From assembly GCA_001771065.1 (NCBI GenBank), contig MESQ01000048.1:62001-126000 (forward strand): DNA of 64,000 nucleotides, given 5' to 3'. The position numbers and the translations under genes were made by a program. Source of the stretch: Burkholderiales bacterium RIFOXYD12_FULL_59_19. GTDB lineage: Bacteria > Pseudomonadota > Gammaproteobacteria > Burkholderiales > Burkholderiaceae_C. Below are positions 27,459-34,729 of this stretch, piece by piece (within the stretch, counting starts at the first letter, position 1; every line of letters starts with the position of its first letter). A model generated the notes under the pieces. That model was not told the origin of the DNA. It saw only the letters and a list, made by a program, of their open reading frames with translations, and ran no database searches.

Positions 27459-28850
27459 TCAACCCGCCACACGATGCTTTTCCTTCCAGGCAGCAAACAC
27501 CAAAGGCCTGATACCAAACCGCACCGCGTTCCCAGGGTGCAAGGCGGCAAACTCTTGCAACACCAGTTGGGTGAAATGGGCCTTGTCGGGCGCGGCAACC
27601 GTGGACGGCAGCCTGGCATTCACGGTGGCATTGGTGGCGGCCTCGTCGTTTTGAACGATGGCCGCCACCACGTCGCTCAAGGTCTGGCGATATCGCAAAC
27701 GAAAAATATCCGGCGGCACCAGGTTCTGCTTGACTGCCACGTATTGCTGGCATGAGCGTTCGTAGGCCCAGACGAAAACGTCACGCAGCAACTCAATGCG
27801 ATTGAGTTCGTACACGCCGATCATGGCGTCCACGTAAGCCTGTTGCGGCACGTCGATGAAAGACAGCGGGCACAGGTTGTGGCGAATGAGCGGTATGTTG
27901 GCCACCAGCCTGGACACGCGCTTGTTCACATCCTCAAACGGCTGCAGGTAGGGCAAATGCACCATCAGAAAGAAAGCCTGCTCGAAGGGGTCGTCAATTT
28001 CCGCCGCCATCTGGATGACGATGCCAAACAGTTCCTCCAGCCGCTGCGGCAAGGCCACCGGCAAATACACGCTGCCGCCGATCTCTACCGCCCGGCAGCG
28101 CAGGCGGCCCACTGCTGTGGGGTTGGCCATCAAGCCATCCGACAAAAAGGCATGCAGCGCGACGATGCAATCGGGCGTCACTTGGGCGTGGGCGGGGTCG
28201 AGCACCAGGTATTCAATGGCCTGCTTGTGGTTCAGGATCATCTGGGTTTCCAGCGCGTTCTTGCCTTCGGCGGCCTGGCCAAACTCGATGAGCCGCTCGG
28301 TGTCGAGTCGGCTGTAGGTGTTGCCCTCCAGCTGCGAAGATGCCCATGACAGGTCAATCAGCAAGCGGTTGAGGATGTCACGCGCAAAGGTGCCAGCGCG
28401 TGAATGCTGCGCGCGCGCTGTGCCCATGGCGTGCAACTGATCCCGCAAGCCTTGCGGCAAATAGGCCGTGTGATTGGGGTGGTACTGCTCCAGAAACGTT
28501 AATCTGTAGCCCACTGGCGGGCGCATCGCACGGGGTTGGCGCACGTAGGCTTTGATCTCTTCACCTTGCGGCGACGTTGGCACGTAAACCTCGGCCAAAA
28601 CTTGCACAGAGCCCAGCGGCGACGGGGCGGAAATTAACACTTGCGTGACTCGCACATAGCGCACCGCCCGCGCCTCGCCCAACATCCGAATTCGACCTTC
28701 CGCGACCAACAAGGCCAACCGGCGCTGCAAGGTGCGGCGCGTCAAGCTTTTGCTCTGCGATTGGATAGCCTCAATCCCCAGGCCGTCGGGCTGTGCAGCA
28801 ATCAGCGCAACCAGTTGGTCAAGCTCGGATTGAGGGGTGACTCGCGGCAT
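27459..28850 (-). CDS. Fic-domain protein with N-terminal helix-turn-helix and degenerate active motif
   Basis: A 463-residue protein. The N-terminus (about 8-60) looks like a winged helix, followed by a Fic domain. The inhibitory motif SSQLEGN (171-177) matches the (S/T)xxxE(G/N) helix that blocks the active site. The catalytic loop reads HLPYLQPFEDVNKRVSR (298-314); against the canonical HxFx(D/E)GNGR, the His aligns with Gln303 and both glycines are replaced by Val and Lys. AMP-transfer activity is therefore doubtful, although an alternative His298 is nearby. The ATG at 28850 was chosen; the longer frame runs through the operator palindrome. Self-regulation through the upstream operators is likely. 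Confidence 0.82.
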   Translation of the reverse strand: MPRVTPQSELDQLVALIAAQPDGLGIEAIQSQSKSLTRRTLQRRLALLVAEGRIRMLGEARAVRYVRVTQVLISAPSPLGSVQVLAEVYVPTSPQGEEIKAYVRQPRAMRPPVGYRLTFLEQYHPNHTAYLPQGLRDQLHAMGTARAQHSRAGTFARDILNRLLIDLSWASSQLEGNTYSRLDTERLIEFGQAAEGKNALETQMILNHKQAIEYLVLDPAHAQVTPDCIVALHAFLSDGLMANPTAVGRLRCRAVEIGGSVYLPVALPQRLEELFGIVIQMAAEIDDPFEQAFFLMVHLPYLQPFEDVNKRVSRLVANIPLIRHNLCPLSFIDVPQQAYVDAMIGVYELNRIELLRDVFVWAYERSCQQYVAVKQNLVPPDIFRLRYRQTLSDVVAAIVQNDEAATNATVNARLPSTVAAPDKAHFTQLVLQEFAALHPGNAVRFGIRPLVFAAWKEKHRVAG

Positions 28851-28883
28851 GTGCTCGGGTTTTTGGTGGAAGGTCGACAGTAT

Positions 28884-28935
28884 CGCGCCACTTAAAGTGG
28901 CGCGCAAGGACTATTGCGACAAATAAAGTGGCGCG
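28884..28935. promoter_or_regulatory. Palindromic operator plus a third half-site upstream of the Fic gene
   Basis: A perfect inverted repeat with 10-base arms (CGCGCCACTT, one base, AAGTGGCGCG) spans 28884-28904, and a further copy of the right arm (AAAGTGGCGCG) lies at 28925-28935. It is 34 bases upstream of the Fic gene ATG on the minus strand. With the N-terminal helix-turn-helix of that protein, autoregulation is the simplest reading. Confidence 0.6.
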
Positions 28936-29101
28936 ATTCAGTGGTCATGATCTGGATGCTGTCGCCGCCGGGTTTGAAATCGCCCGCCCTTTTTGCACAT
29001 GTCCATGATGCTCCCGTCCCTGAGAAGTAATGGACGGATGATAGGCGATTGTGTGGGGTCGGTGGGCTGTTGTGGCAGGGCGGAAGTTCTTCGCGCCAAA
29101 G

Positions 29102-29392
29102 TCAATAAACCGCTTCATGGTCGCCTACATTCACCGGAATGATTTGCTGGTTTTGAATCAGCAGCGCCAGCGTGATGCGGTACATCAGGTTGATGGACAC
29201 CGAATGCAGGCCGTCGAACTTGCCGCGCAAGGCATGCATGCGCAGTGAGGGGTGCGCGGGGTTCGCCTCCAGCAACTGGAGGGTCTTGAGGTAGGTGCCG
29301 CGCAACTCCGGGTGTTGCTTCAAAAACTTGGCGGCCCGGCGGTTGTATTGCTCGGTAAAAAGCAGGGCAAACGGTATTGGCGGTGCGCTCAC
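29102..29392 (-). CDS. RelE/ParE-superfamily toxin
   Basis: A 96-residue basic protein with the RelE/YoeB-like pattern: FTEQYNRRAAKFLKQHPE near the start, a central HPSLRMHALRGKFDGLHSVSI and the final strand region NLMYRITLALLIQNQQIIPVNVGDHEAVY. The paired Arg, His and Tyr residues fit an mRNA interferase, though a ParE-like gyrase poison cannot be excluded. It overlaps the upstream antitoxin by four bases (ATGA type), the normal arrangement for such modules. No truncation is seen, so this pair may be active. Confidence 0.85.
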   Translation of the reverse strand: MSAPPIPFALLFTEQYNRRAAKFLKQHPELRGTYLKTLQLLEANPAHPSLRMHALRGKFDGLHSVSINLMYRITLALLIQNQQIIPVNVGDHEAVY

Positions 29393-29643
29393 AGCGCGTC
29401 CAGCCGCGCCAGGTGTGCCGCGGGCGTCTCTTGCACCGTGCGGCCGGCGGCCAAGTCAGCGCGGGTTTCGGCCAGCGCGGCATCCAGCTCACATTCGCGC
29501 AGGTAGTGGTAATGCGAAATGTCCATCACCACAAACCTGTCTTTACCCCGCACCGAAACAATGGCCTCGGGTGCTGTGCTGAGCGCAAACTCAATGGCAG
29601 AAATGCCTTTGGTCTTGAGATCGTTGGCGCTGATGTGGGTCAT
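29389..29643 (-). CDS. Phd/YefM-family antitoxin
   Basis: An 84-residue antitoxin beginning MTHISANDLKTKGISAIE, with the Phd-fold DNA-binding half (EAIVSVRGKDRFVVMDISHYHYL) and a charged toxin-binding tail (ALAETRADLAAGRTVQETPA). The ATG at 29643 has GGAGG just upstream. It precedes and overlaps the RelE-type toxin gene. An inverted repeat overlapping the promoter region (29663-29680) is a probable binding site for autorepression. Confidence 0.88.
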   Translation of the reverse strand: MTHISANDLKTKGISAIEFALSTAPEAIVSVRGKDRFVVMDISHYHYLRECELDAALAETRADLAAGRTVQETPAAHLARLDAL

Positions 29644-29662
29644 TAAGGCCTCCGGAATGCTA

Positions 29663-29680
29663 TTAACAGTGCTGTTGATG
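29663..29680. promoter_or_regulatory. Inverted-repeat operator of the Phd/RelE module
   Basis: The arms ATTAACAG and CTGTTGAT are inverted around TG, 20 bases upstream of the antitoxin start. Phd/YefM antitoxins bind such palindromes to repress their operon. Confidence 0.5.
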
Positions 29681-29710
29681 GTACTGTATATGCTACTCTT
29701 GCGCAAACTC

Positions 29711-29765
29711 GACGGTACCTACCGCGAGCTGACCAAGTTGGGCACTGTGACGCGGCTGAAGTGGG
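29711..29765 (+). pseudogene. AlbA_2-type regulator fragment (second copy)
   Basis: The bases encode GTYRELTKLGTVTRL, matching GTYRELTKVDTLTAS within the larger remnant at 18133-18896, with obvious nucleotide identity over about 40 bases. There is no start or continuation. It lies between the Phd promoter and a terminator. Confidence 0.5.
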
Positions 29766-29817
29766 CCATAGAGTCAATTTGTCGCAAAATGAAATCCATG
29801 GAATGGTATTGAGCGGC

Positions 29818-29852
29818 AAAAAAAACGACCTGCATCAAAGAAAACAGGTCGT
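29818..29852 (-). terminator. Rho-independent terminator of the lipoprotein gene
   Basis: On the minus strand a perfect eight-base-pair stem (ACGACCTG and CAGGTCGT) with a 12-base loop is followed directly by a run of eight T residues. It lies about 110 bases after the lipoprotein stop codon. The intervening sequence 29853-29963 shows no gene. Confidence 0.82.
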
Positions 29853-29963
29853 ATCAACCAGCCACGTCGCATGTCGCGACGCGCTGGGCTTTCAACTTAC
29901 CGCGTCAACTGTTGGGCTTAACAAGCATTTGCCTAGCCCAATCAGTTCGATCAACCTCAAAAT

Positions 29964-30965
29964 TTAGAGCAAGTTGATATTGACGGTCCCGGCTGCACCT
30001 GTGCATGTTGGCGATAAGGTGTAGCTCGTGGTCCACGTCACGCCAGCCAGCGAGCTGGTGTGGTTCTGTTCGGTCAAGATCGCTGCGCCAGCTGCATCAC
30101 AAGTTGCAGTCGCATTTAGTCCGGTAAAGCAAATGGTCTCGTCTAACGGCACCGTTGATGCGGGCGCCGCACCGATGGCCGGAATATTCATCGTTCCTTG
30201 TTCACGCACCTGGCAAGTACCGGTGCCGCCGCCATACCCCGTGTTCGGAATGTTCATAACGCCCGTGGCCTGACCTGTGGCAGCATCAAATCCAGTGACG
30301 TTAAAGGTCACGCCGCTATTGGGGTAAAGCGCGTTGTACGCGGCGTTGATCAAACCGTTAAAACCAGTCCAATCGGTCGTGTTGAAAATGCTGTCGAGGG
30401 TGGCATTATTCGTGTCCATGTATTTCGAGATACTCGTTAACACCTTGCCATAGGCATCGTTGGTACCCAAAGCAACGTCTGGAATTTTGTCCAGGTCGGC
30501 GGCAGTGAGGTTAAATTGCGTGGCAACAGCCGTCGCTTTTGTCTTAAAAGCCGCAGCCGTGATGGCCGAACCCACTGTGCCGGCAGGAAATGCCGCACCA
30601 TAGGCCAGTGTGGTCAGTGGCGTCACCACCCCGGTGACAGTTCCACCATTGGCGGCCAGCACAGTTTTGAGTGGTGTTGCCAATGGCGTTGAGAGTTGTG
30701 TGGTTTCGTCAATGTAATTGCCGCCAGAGACTTCCACCACCACATCGCCAGAGTAGCTAACGTCCAGGCTGTAAGTGCCATTGGCTTTGGTGGTGGTGGT
30801 ACCCAACACGGCCCCGGTGCTGGCGTTTTTGATGGTCACTGTGGCACCGTCAACCGGGCCTTTAACGGCAGCACCACTGATGGTTGTAGAGCTTGTACCG
30901 CCACCACAAGCGACCAAGGCAAGCAATACCCCTGATGCCAAACAAACACGAATCAACGAACGCAT
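29964..30965 (-). CDS. Secreted lipoprotein with carboxypeptidase-regulatory-like N-terminal domain
   Basis: A 333-residue protein with a lipoprotein signal: MRSLIRVCLASGVLLALVAC, the lipobox Cys at residue 20, then GGG. Residues about 28-110 resemble a carboxypeptidase-regulatory-like or Ig-type beta domain (GAAVKGPVDGATVTIKNAST, then TKANGTYSLDVS). The remainder is Ala/Thr/Asn-rich and unassigned, with four late cysteines that could form disulfides. The anchor site is probably the outer membrane. The ATG at 30965 has CAGGAGA upstream. A ten-G tract lies 66-76 bases upstream on the complementary strand. It is a single gene ending at a clear terminator. Confidence 0.8.
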   Translation of the reverse strand: MRSLIRVCLASGVLLALVACGGGTSSTTISGAAVKGPVDGATVTIKNASTGAVLGTTTTKANGTYSLDVSYSGDVVVEVSGGNYIDETTQLSTPLATPLKTVLAANGGTVTGVVTPLTTLAYGAAFPAGTVGSAITAAAFKTKATAVATQFNLTAADLDKIPDVALGTNDAYGKVLTSISKYMDTNNATLDSIFNTTDWTGFNGLINAAYNALYPNSGVTFNVTGFDAATGQATGVMNIPNTGYGGGTGTCQVREQGTMNIPAIGAAPASTVPLDETICFTGLNATATCDAAGAAILTEQNHTSSLAGVTWTTSYTLSPTCTGAAGTVNINLL

Positions 30966-31031
30966 AAAGTCTCCTGTAAAAAATGACCATACATTATTTG
31001 AGGCTTTTTCTGCTTTGTGTACCCCTCCTTC

Positions 31032-31041
31032 GGGGGGGGGG
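31032..31041. repeat. Homopolymeric G10 tract
   Basis: Ten consecutive G residues (ten C on the strand of the lipoprotein gene) lie about 70 bases upstream of the lipoprotein start codon. Tracts of this length are prone to slipped-strand length changes, and in a promoter region they can switch expression. Confidence 0.6.
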
Positions 31042-31077
31042 CAATGGCTGCGGCTATGGCAGGTCCGTAGCCAAACA

Positions 31078-31172
31078 GATATGCCCGGCTGGCTCAGTTC
31101 AAAGACTTGCAGCTGAGTGATGATGAGGCCCAGGTGCGGATCGTGGTGCGCAGCGCAAAGCCCTGCTGAATT
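31078..31172 (+). pseudogene. AlbA_2-type regulator fragment (third copy), internally deleted
   Basis: The first 75 bases match the WLAQFKDLHLSEDEA segment of the remnant at 18133-18896 (here CTGGCTCAGTTCAAAGAC and onward). They run directly into bases that match the later AQRKALLNE segment (GCGCAGCGCAAAGCCCTGCT), so about 300 bases between them are deleted. It is non-coding in its present form. Confidence 0.6.
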
Positions 31173-31187
31173 CAAATTTGGCTGGGC

Positions 31188-31664
31188 TTAGTGCTGATGC
31201 CCATGCGCCCCATGCACATGGCCGTGGGCCAGTTCTTCGGGCGATGCCGCGCGCACGTCGGTCACTTTCAGGCTGAAGCGCAGCACCTTGCCGGCCCACG
31301 GGTGGTTGCCGTCGAGCAGCACGGTGTCGCCCTTGATCTTGACCACGTTGAACACCTGGTCGCGCCCATCGGCGGTGCGGCCTTGCAATTGCCCGCCCAC
31401 TTTGACGCCCGGCGGAAAGTCGCGGCGCGGCATGGTTTGCGCCAGGCCTTCGTCGCGCAGGCCGAAGGCGTCTTCGGGTTGCAGCAGCAGGCTGGTCTGG
31501 TAGCCCACTGTCTGGCCGTCCAGCGCGGCCTCGATTTTGACCAGGGTATTGCCGTAGCCGCCATGCAGGTAGGCCATGGGCTTCTTGGCTTCTTCGAGGA
31601 GTTTGCCCTGGGCGTCTGCCACTTTGTAGCGCAGGGTCACGACGGTGTCTTTTTCGATTTTCAT
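31188..31664 (-). CDS. slyD: SlyD-type FKBP peptidyl-prolyl isomerase
   Basis: A 158-residue FKBP-type prolyl isomerase of the SlyD group: the start MKIEKDTVVTLRYKVADAQG, the YLHGGYGNTLVKIEAALDG active-site region, a PEDAFGLRDEGLAQTMPRRDFP insert-in-flap chaperone domain, then LLDGNHPWAGKVLRFSLKV. The tail is His-rich (HGHVHGAHGHQH), consistent with the nickel or zinc binding of SlyD, though shorter than in E. coli. It acts in the cytoplasm in protein folding and metal handling. The ATG at 31664 was chosen by family alignment. Confidence 0.9.
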   Translation of the reverse strand: MKIEKDTVVTLRYKVADAQGKLLEEAKKPMAYLHGGYGNTLVKIEAALDGQTVGYQTSLLLQPEDAFGLRDEGLAQTMPRRDFPPGVKVGGQLQGRTADGRDQVFNVVKIKGDTVLLDGNHPWAGKVLRFSLKVTDVRAASPEELAHGHVHGAHGHQH

Positions 31665-31735
31665 GGGTGTTGGGTGAGGTGAATGGTTTAGCTGCGCATT
31701 CTCGCGCAACCTGTACCTGCATGCCTTTTCTCCTT

Positions 31736-31793
31736 GATTCCATAATTTAAGACCGTTGAATCCATAATTTACGAACACAGATTCCGGATTTCA
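31736..31793 (+). promoter_or_regulatory. Three tandem repeats at 22 bp period before the second DUF4143 gene
   Basis: The units GATTCCATAATTTA (31736), GAATCCATAATTTA (31758) and GATTCCGGATTTCA (31780) follow at exactly 22 and 22 bases, ending 17 bases before the ATG. The reverse complement of the unit (TAAATTATGGAATC) resembles the TTTAAATTGGTCGG units before the other copy. The shared geometry points to a common type of regulator. Confidence 0.6.
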
Positions 31794-31809
31794 CGGTAGG
31801 ATTGGCGGC

Positions 31810-33048
31810 ATGAATTCAGCACCTCTATACCATCGCCTGATCCAGGCGCGCATTGAAGAAGCACGGGCTGACACGCCTGTTGTGCTGATCGCGGGGCCGC
31901 GTCAGGCAGGCAAGACCACACTGGTGAGGCAGGTGGCTGGGCAGGGGCTGCGATACCTCACATTGGACGACGAGTTGACGCTGCTGTCCGCCCGCGAAGA
32001 CCCGACCGGAATGATCCGAAGTCTGGATCGTGCGGTGATCGATGAAATTCAACGCGCGCCGCAATTGCTTCTGGCCATCAAGAAGAGCGTGGATGAAGAC
32101 CGACGGCCAGGCCGTTTTTTATTGACTGGGTCGGCCAACTTGCTGGCCCTGCCCACCGTAGCCGATTCGTTGGCCGGTCGCATGGAAACGCTCACATTGT
32201 TGCCACTGTCGCAAAGTGAATTGCGAGGCAATGCGTCGAACTGGATCGACCACGCCTTTGCCGGCAAGCTTCTTAAGTCTTCTGAGCAGATGACGGGAGA
32301 AGACTTGGTTGAGGCCGTGTTATGCGGGGGCTACCCTGAAGCACTGTCCCGTGCCACCACGCGCAGGCGCACGGCATGGGCGCGTCAATACATTGATGCA
32401 TTGATCCAGCGAGACGTGCTGGATGTGGCAAGCATTGACAAGCTTGACCAGTTGCCACGCTTTCTGCGCGGCCTGGCCCAAGTGTCTGGTCAGATGTGCA
32501 ACTACACCCAGCTGGGTGGTCAGGTGGGGCTGGACAGCAAGACCGCAGCGCGCTATGTCGGGGTGTTTGAACAGATGTATCTGCTCAAACGGGTTGACGT
32601 TTGGGCCAGGAACAGACTGAGTCGCATGGTTAAAACGCCCAAGCTACAGTTCATCGACTCCGGTTTGCTGTCAACGTTGCTCGATCAGGGCGCTACCGAG
32701 GTACAACAGGATCGCAGCCGGTTTGGGCATGTGCTGGAAACCTTTGTTTACAGCGAGTTGCTTAAACATGCCACCACCGCTGAAGGTAACTATCAGCTGC
32801 TGTATTACCGCGATCTGGACAAGTTTGAGGTCGACGTCGTGATCGAGAACCCCGCCGGGCAATTGATCGGCGTGGAGATCAAGGCGTCGGCCACAGTGAA
32901 GGAAAGTGATCTGCGTGGCCTCAAAAAGCTGGCCAGCGTGGCTGGCAAACAGTTCAAACTCGGTGTCTTGCTCTACGACGGCACAGAAACCCTGCCGCTG
33001 GGCGATGGACTGTGGGCTGCGCCACTGTCTACTTTGTGGGGGCAGTAG
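31810..33048 (+). CDS. DUF4143-type AAA ATPase (copy 2)
   Basis: A 412-residue paralogue of the protein encoded at 16453-17712, with the same architecture: Walker A (AGPRQAGKTT), Walker B (AVIDEIQRAP), sensor (FLLTGSAN), a central helical region, and the nuclease-like core FEVDVVIE ... LIGVEIKAS near the end. The two copies are clearly homologous but diverged along their whole length, so they are not a recent duplication. The ATG at 31810 follows the repeat triplet. The radical SAM gene starts five bases after its stop, but is probably an unrelated neighbour. The cellular role is unresolved. Confidence 0.88.
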   Translation: MNSAPLYHRLIQARIEEARADTPVVLIAGPRQAGKTTLVRQVAGQGLRYLTLDDELTLLSAREDPTGMIRSLDRAVIDEIQRAPQLLLAIKKSVDEDRRPGRFLLTGSANLLALPTVADSLAGRMETLTLLPLSQSELRGNASNWIDHAFAGKLLKSSEQMTGEDLVEAVLCGGYPEALSRATTRRRTAWARQYIDALIQRDVLDVASIDKLDQLPRFLRGLAQVSGQMCNYTQLGGQVGLDSKTAARYVGVFEQMYLLKRVDVWARNRLSRMVKTPKLQFIDSGLLSTLLDQGATEVQQDRSRFGHVLETFVYSELLKHATTAEGNYQLLYYRDLDKFEVDVVIENPAGQLIGVEIKASATVKESDLRGLKKLASVAGKQFKLGVLLYDGTETLPLGDGLWAAPLSTLWGQ

Positions 33049-33052
33049 CGTG

Positions 33053-34729
33053 ATGCCCGAACCCAAGATTCCCATGACTTGTCCCCGCATCGTCCTGACC
33101 ACGCTCAACGCGCGTTACATCCACGCCTCGCTGGGCTTGCGTTACTTGTTGGCCAACTTGGACCGGCATGGCGGTGCGGGCCTGCGCGCGTGTACCGAGC
33201 TGCGCGAGTACACGATTTCCCGGCCGGCACAGGAGGTGGTGGCGGATTTGCTGGCCACGCTGGGGCCGGCGCCGTTGCCCCAACGATCCGCCGGGCTGCA
33301 GGTCGTGGGCTTCGGTGTGTACATCTGGAACGTGACACAAACCACCGAGGTACTGCGTCTGCTCAAGGCGGCACGGCCCGACCTCAGGGTGGTGCTGGGC
33401 GGGCCGGAGGTGAGCCATGAGACCGAACAACAAGCCATCACGCGCCTGGCCGACCATGTGATCACCGGCTGGGGCGATGTGAGTTTTGCCAAGCTTTGCC
33501 GTGCGCTGCTGGACGGCCCGCAGCCGCTCATGAAAATCATCCCCGGCGAGCAGCCGCCGCTGGCCGAGCTGGAGCTGCCCTACGGCGAATACAGCGCTGC
33601 CGACCTGGCGCACCGGCTGCTGTACGTGGAGGCTTCGCGCGGTTGCCCGTTCAAGTGCGAGTTTTGCCTGAGTGCGCTCGACAAGACAGCCTGGGGCTTT
33701 GAGTTGGACCGGGTGCTGGCGGCGCTGGATGCCCTGTACCAGCGCGGCGCGCGCACCTTCAAGTTTGTCGACCGCACGTTCAATTTGAAGATTGCGCACT
33801 CGGTGCGGATTCTGCAATTTTTTCTGGAGCGCTTGCCGACAGTGCGTGGGGGCGAACCCCTGTTTTTGCACTTTGAGGTGATCCCGGACCACCTGCCCGA
33901 CCGTCTGCGCGCCATGCTGGCGCAGTTCCCGCCAGGTGTGCTGCAGTTGGAGGTGGGCGTGCAAAGCTTCAACCTGGTGGTGCAGCAAACCATCTCAAGG
34001 CGGCAGGACAACGACGCCACCGAGGCCAACCTGCGCTGGCTGCTGGCCCACACCCACGCGCACCTGCACGTTGACCTGATCTTTGGCCTGCCGGGTGAAA
34101 CGCTGCAAAGTTTTGCCGATGGCTTTGACCGGCTGCTGGCGATTGGCCCGCATGAGATCCAGCTTGGCATTCTTAAACGCTTGCGCGGCGCGCCGATTGC
34201 CCGCCACAGCGCGGCGCATGGCATGGTTTACGCGCCCGAGCCGCCTTACACCGTGCAGCACATCGGTGTGGTTGACGTCGCCACGCTGCAGCGCTTTGGC
34301 CGCCTGGCGCGTTACTGGGAGCTGCTGGCCAACTCGGGCCGTTTTGCAAAAACGCTGGCGCTGTTGTTGCACCCGCCAGCGGTGGATGGCCACGCCGGGG
34401 CGTCGCCGTTCTGGTGTTTCATGGCGTTCTCTGACTGGTTGTGGCTGCGCCAGGGCAGCACCTACCGGCTGACGCCCGAGGCGCTGGTCGACGCCTTGTT
34501 TGATTACCTCAGCGCCAGCCAGTCGCCAGATGGGGTGCGCCAAGCCCTGCTGGCAGACTACGTCGCCAGCGGTGCGCGCGCCAACCCCAAGGCGCTGCAC
34601 GGCTTGTTGCCGCGGCGGACTGCGTCACCCGCCAAGGCCGGCCGCACGCTGGCCACCCGGCAGGCGCGCCACCCTAAACTTCATCCCAGTCCTTCCAATC
34701 CACTGAGTGGGTGGTGCGGTACAGATTGA
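33053..34729 (+). CDS. B12-binding-domain radical SAM protein (DUF4080 type)
   Basis: A 558-residue protein. The N-terminal 150 or so residues form a B12-binding-like Rossmann region (IVLTTLNARYIHASLGLRYL, then VVLGGPEVSHE). The radical SAM core has the cluster motif C198xxxC202xxC205 (RGCPFKCEFC). The C-terminal part matches DUF4080. The reaction and substrate are not known for this family. The ATG at 33053 lies just after the DUF4143 stop; a second ATG at 33074 is possible. The last 56 bases overlap the convergent SulP gene. Confidence 0.85.
   Translation: MPEPKIPMTCPRIVLTTLNARYIHASLGLRYLLANLDRHGGAGLRACTELREYTISRPAQEVVADLLATLGPAPLPQRSAGLQVVGFGVYIWNVTQTTEVLRLLKAARPDLRVVLGGPEVSHETEQQAITRLADHVITGWGDVSFAKLCRALLDGPQPLMKIIPGEQPPLAELELPYGEYSAADLAHRLLYVEASRGCPFKCEFCLSALDKTAWGFELDRVLAALDALYQRGARTFKFVDRTFNLKIAHSVRILQFFLERLPTVRGGEPLFLHFEVIPDHLPDRLRAMLAQFPPGVLQLEVGVQSFNLVVQQTISRRQDNDATEANLRWLLAHTHAHLHVDLIFGLPGETLQSFADGFDRLLAIGPHEIQLGILKRLRGAPIARHSAAHGMVYAPEPPYTVQHIGVVDVATLQRFGRLARYWELLANSGRFAKTLALLLHPPAVDGHAGASPFWCFMAFSDWLWLRQGSTYRLTPEALVDALFDYLSASQSPDGVRQALLADYVASGARANPKALHGLLPRRTASPAKAGRTLATRQARHPKLHPSPSNPLSGWCGTD

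Noticed and set aside
16055..33000. CRISPR array or insertion sequence in the accessory region
   Set aside because: No regularly spaced repeats with unique spacers and no transposase frame were seen; the repeats present have fixed 22-23 or 33 bp periods without spacers.
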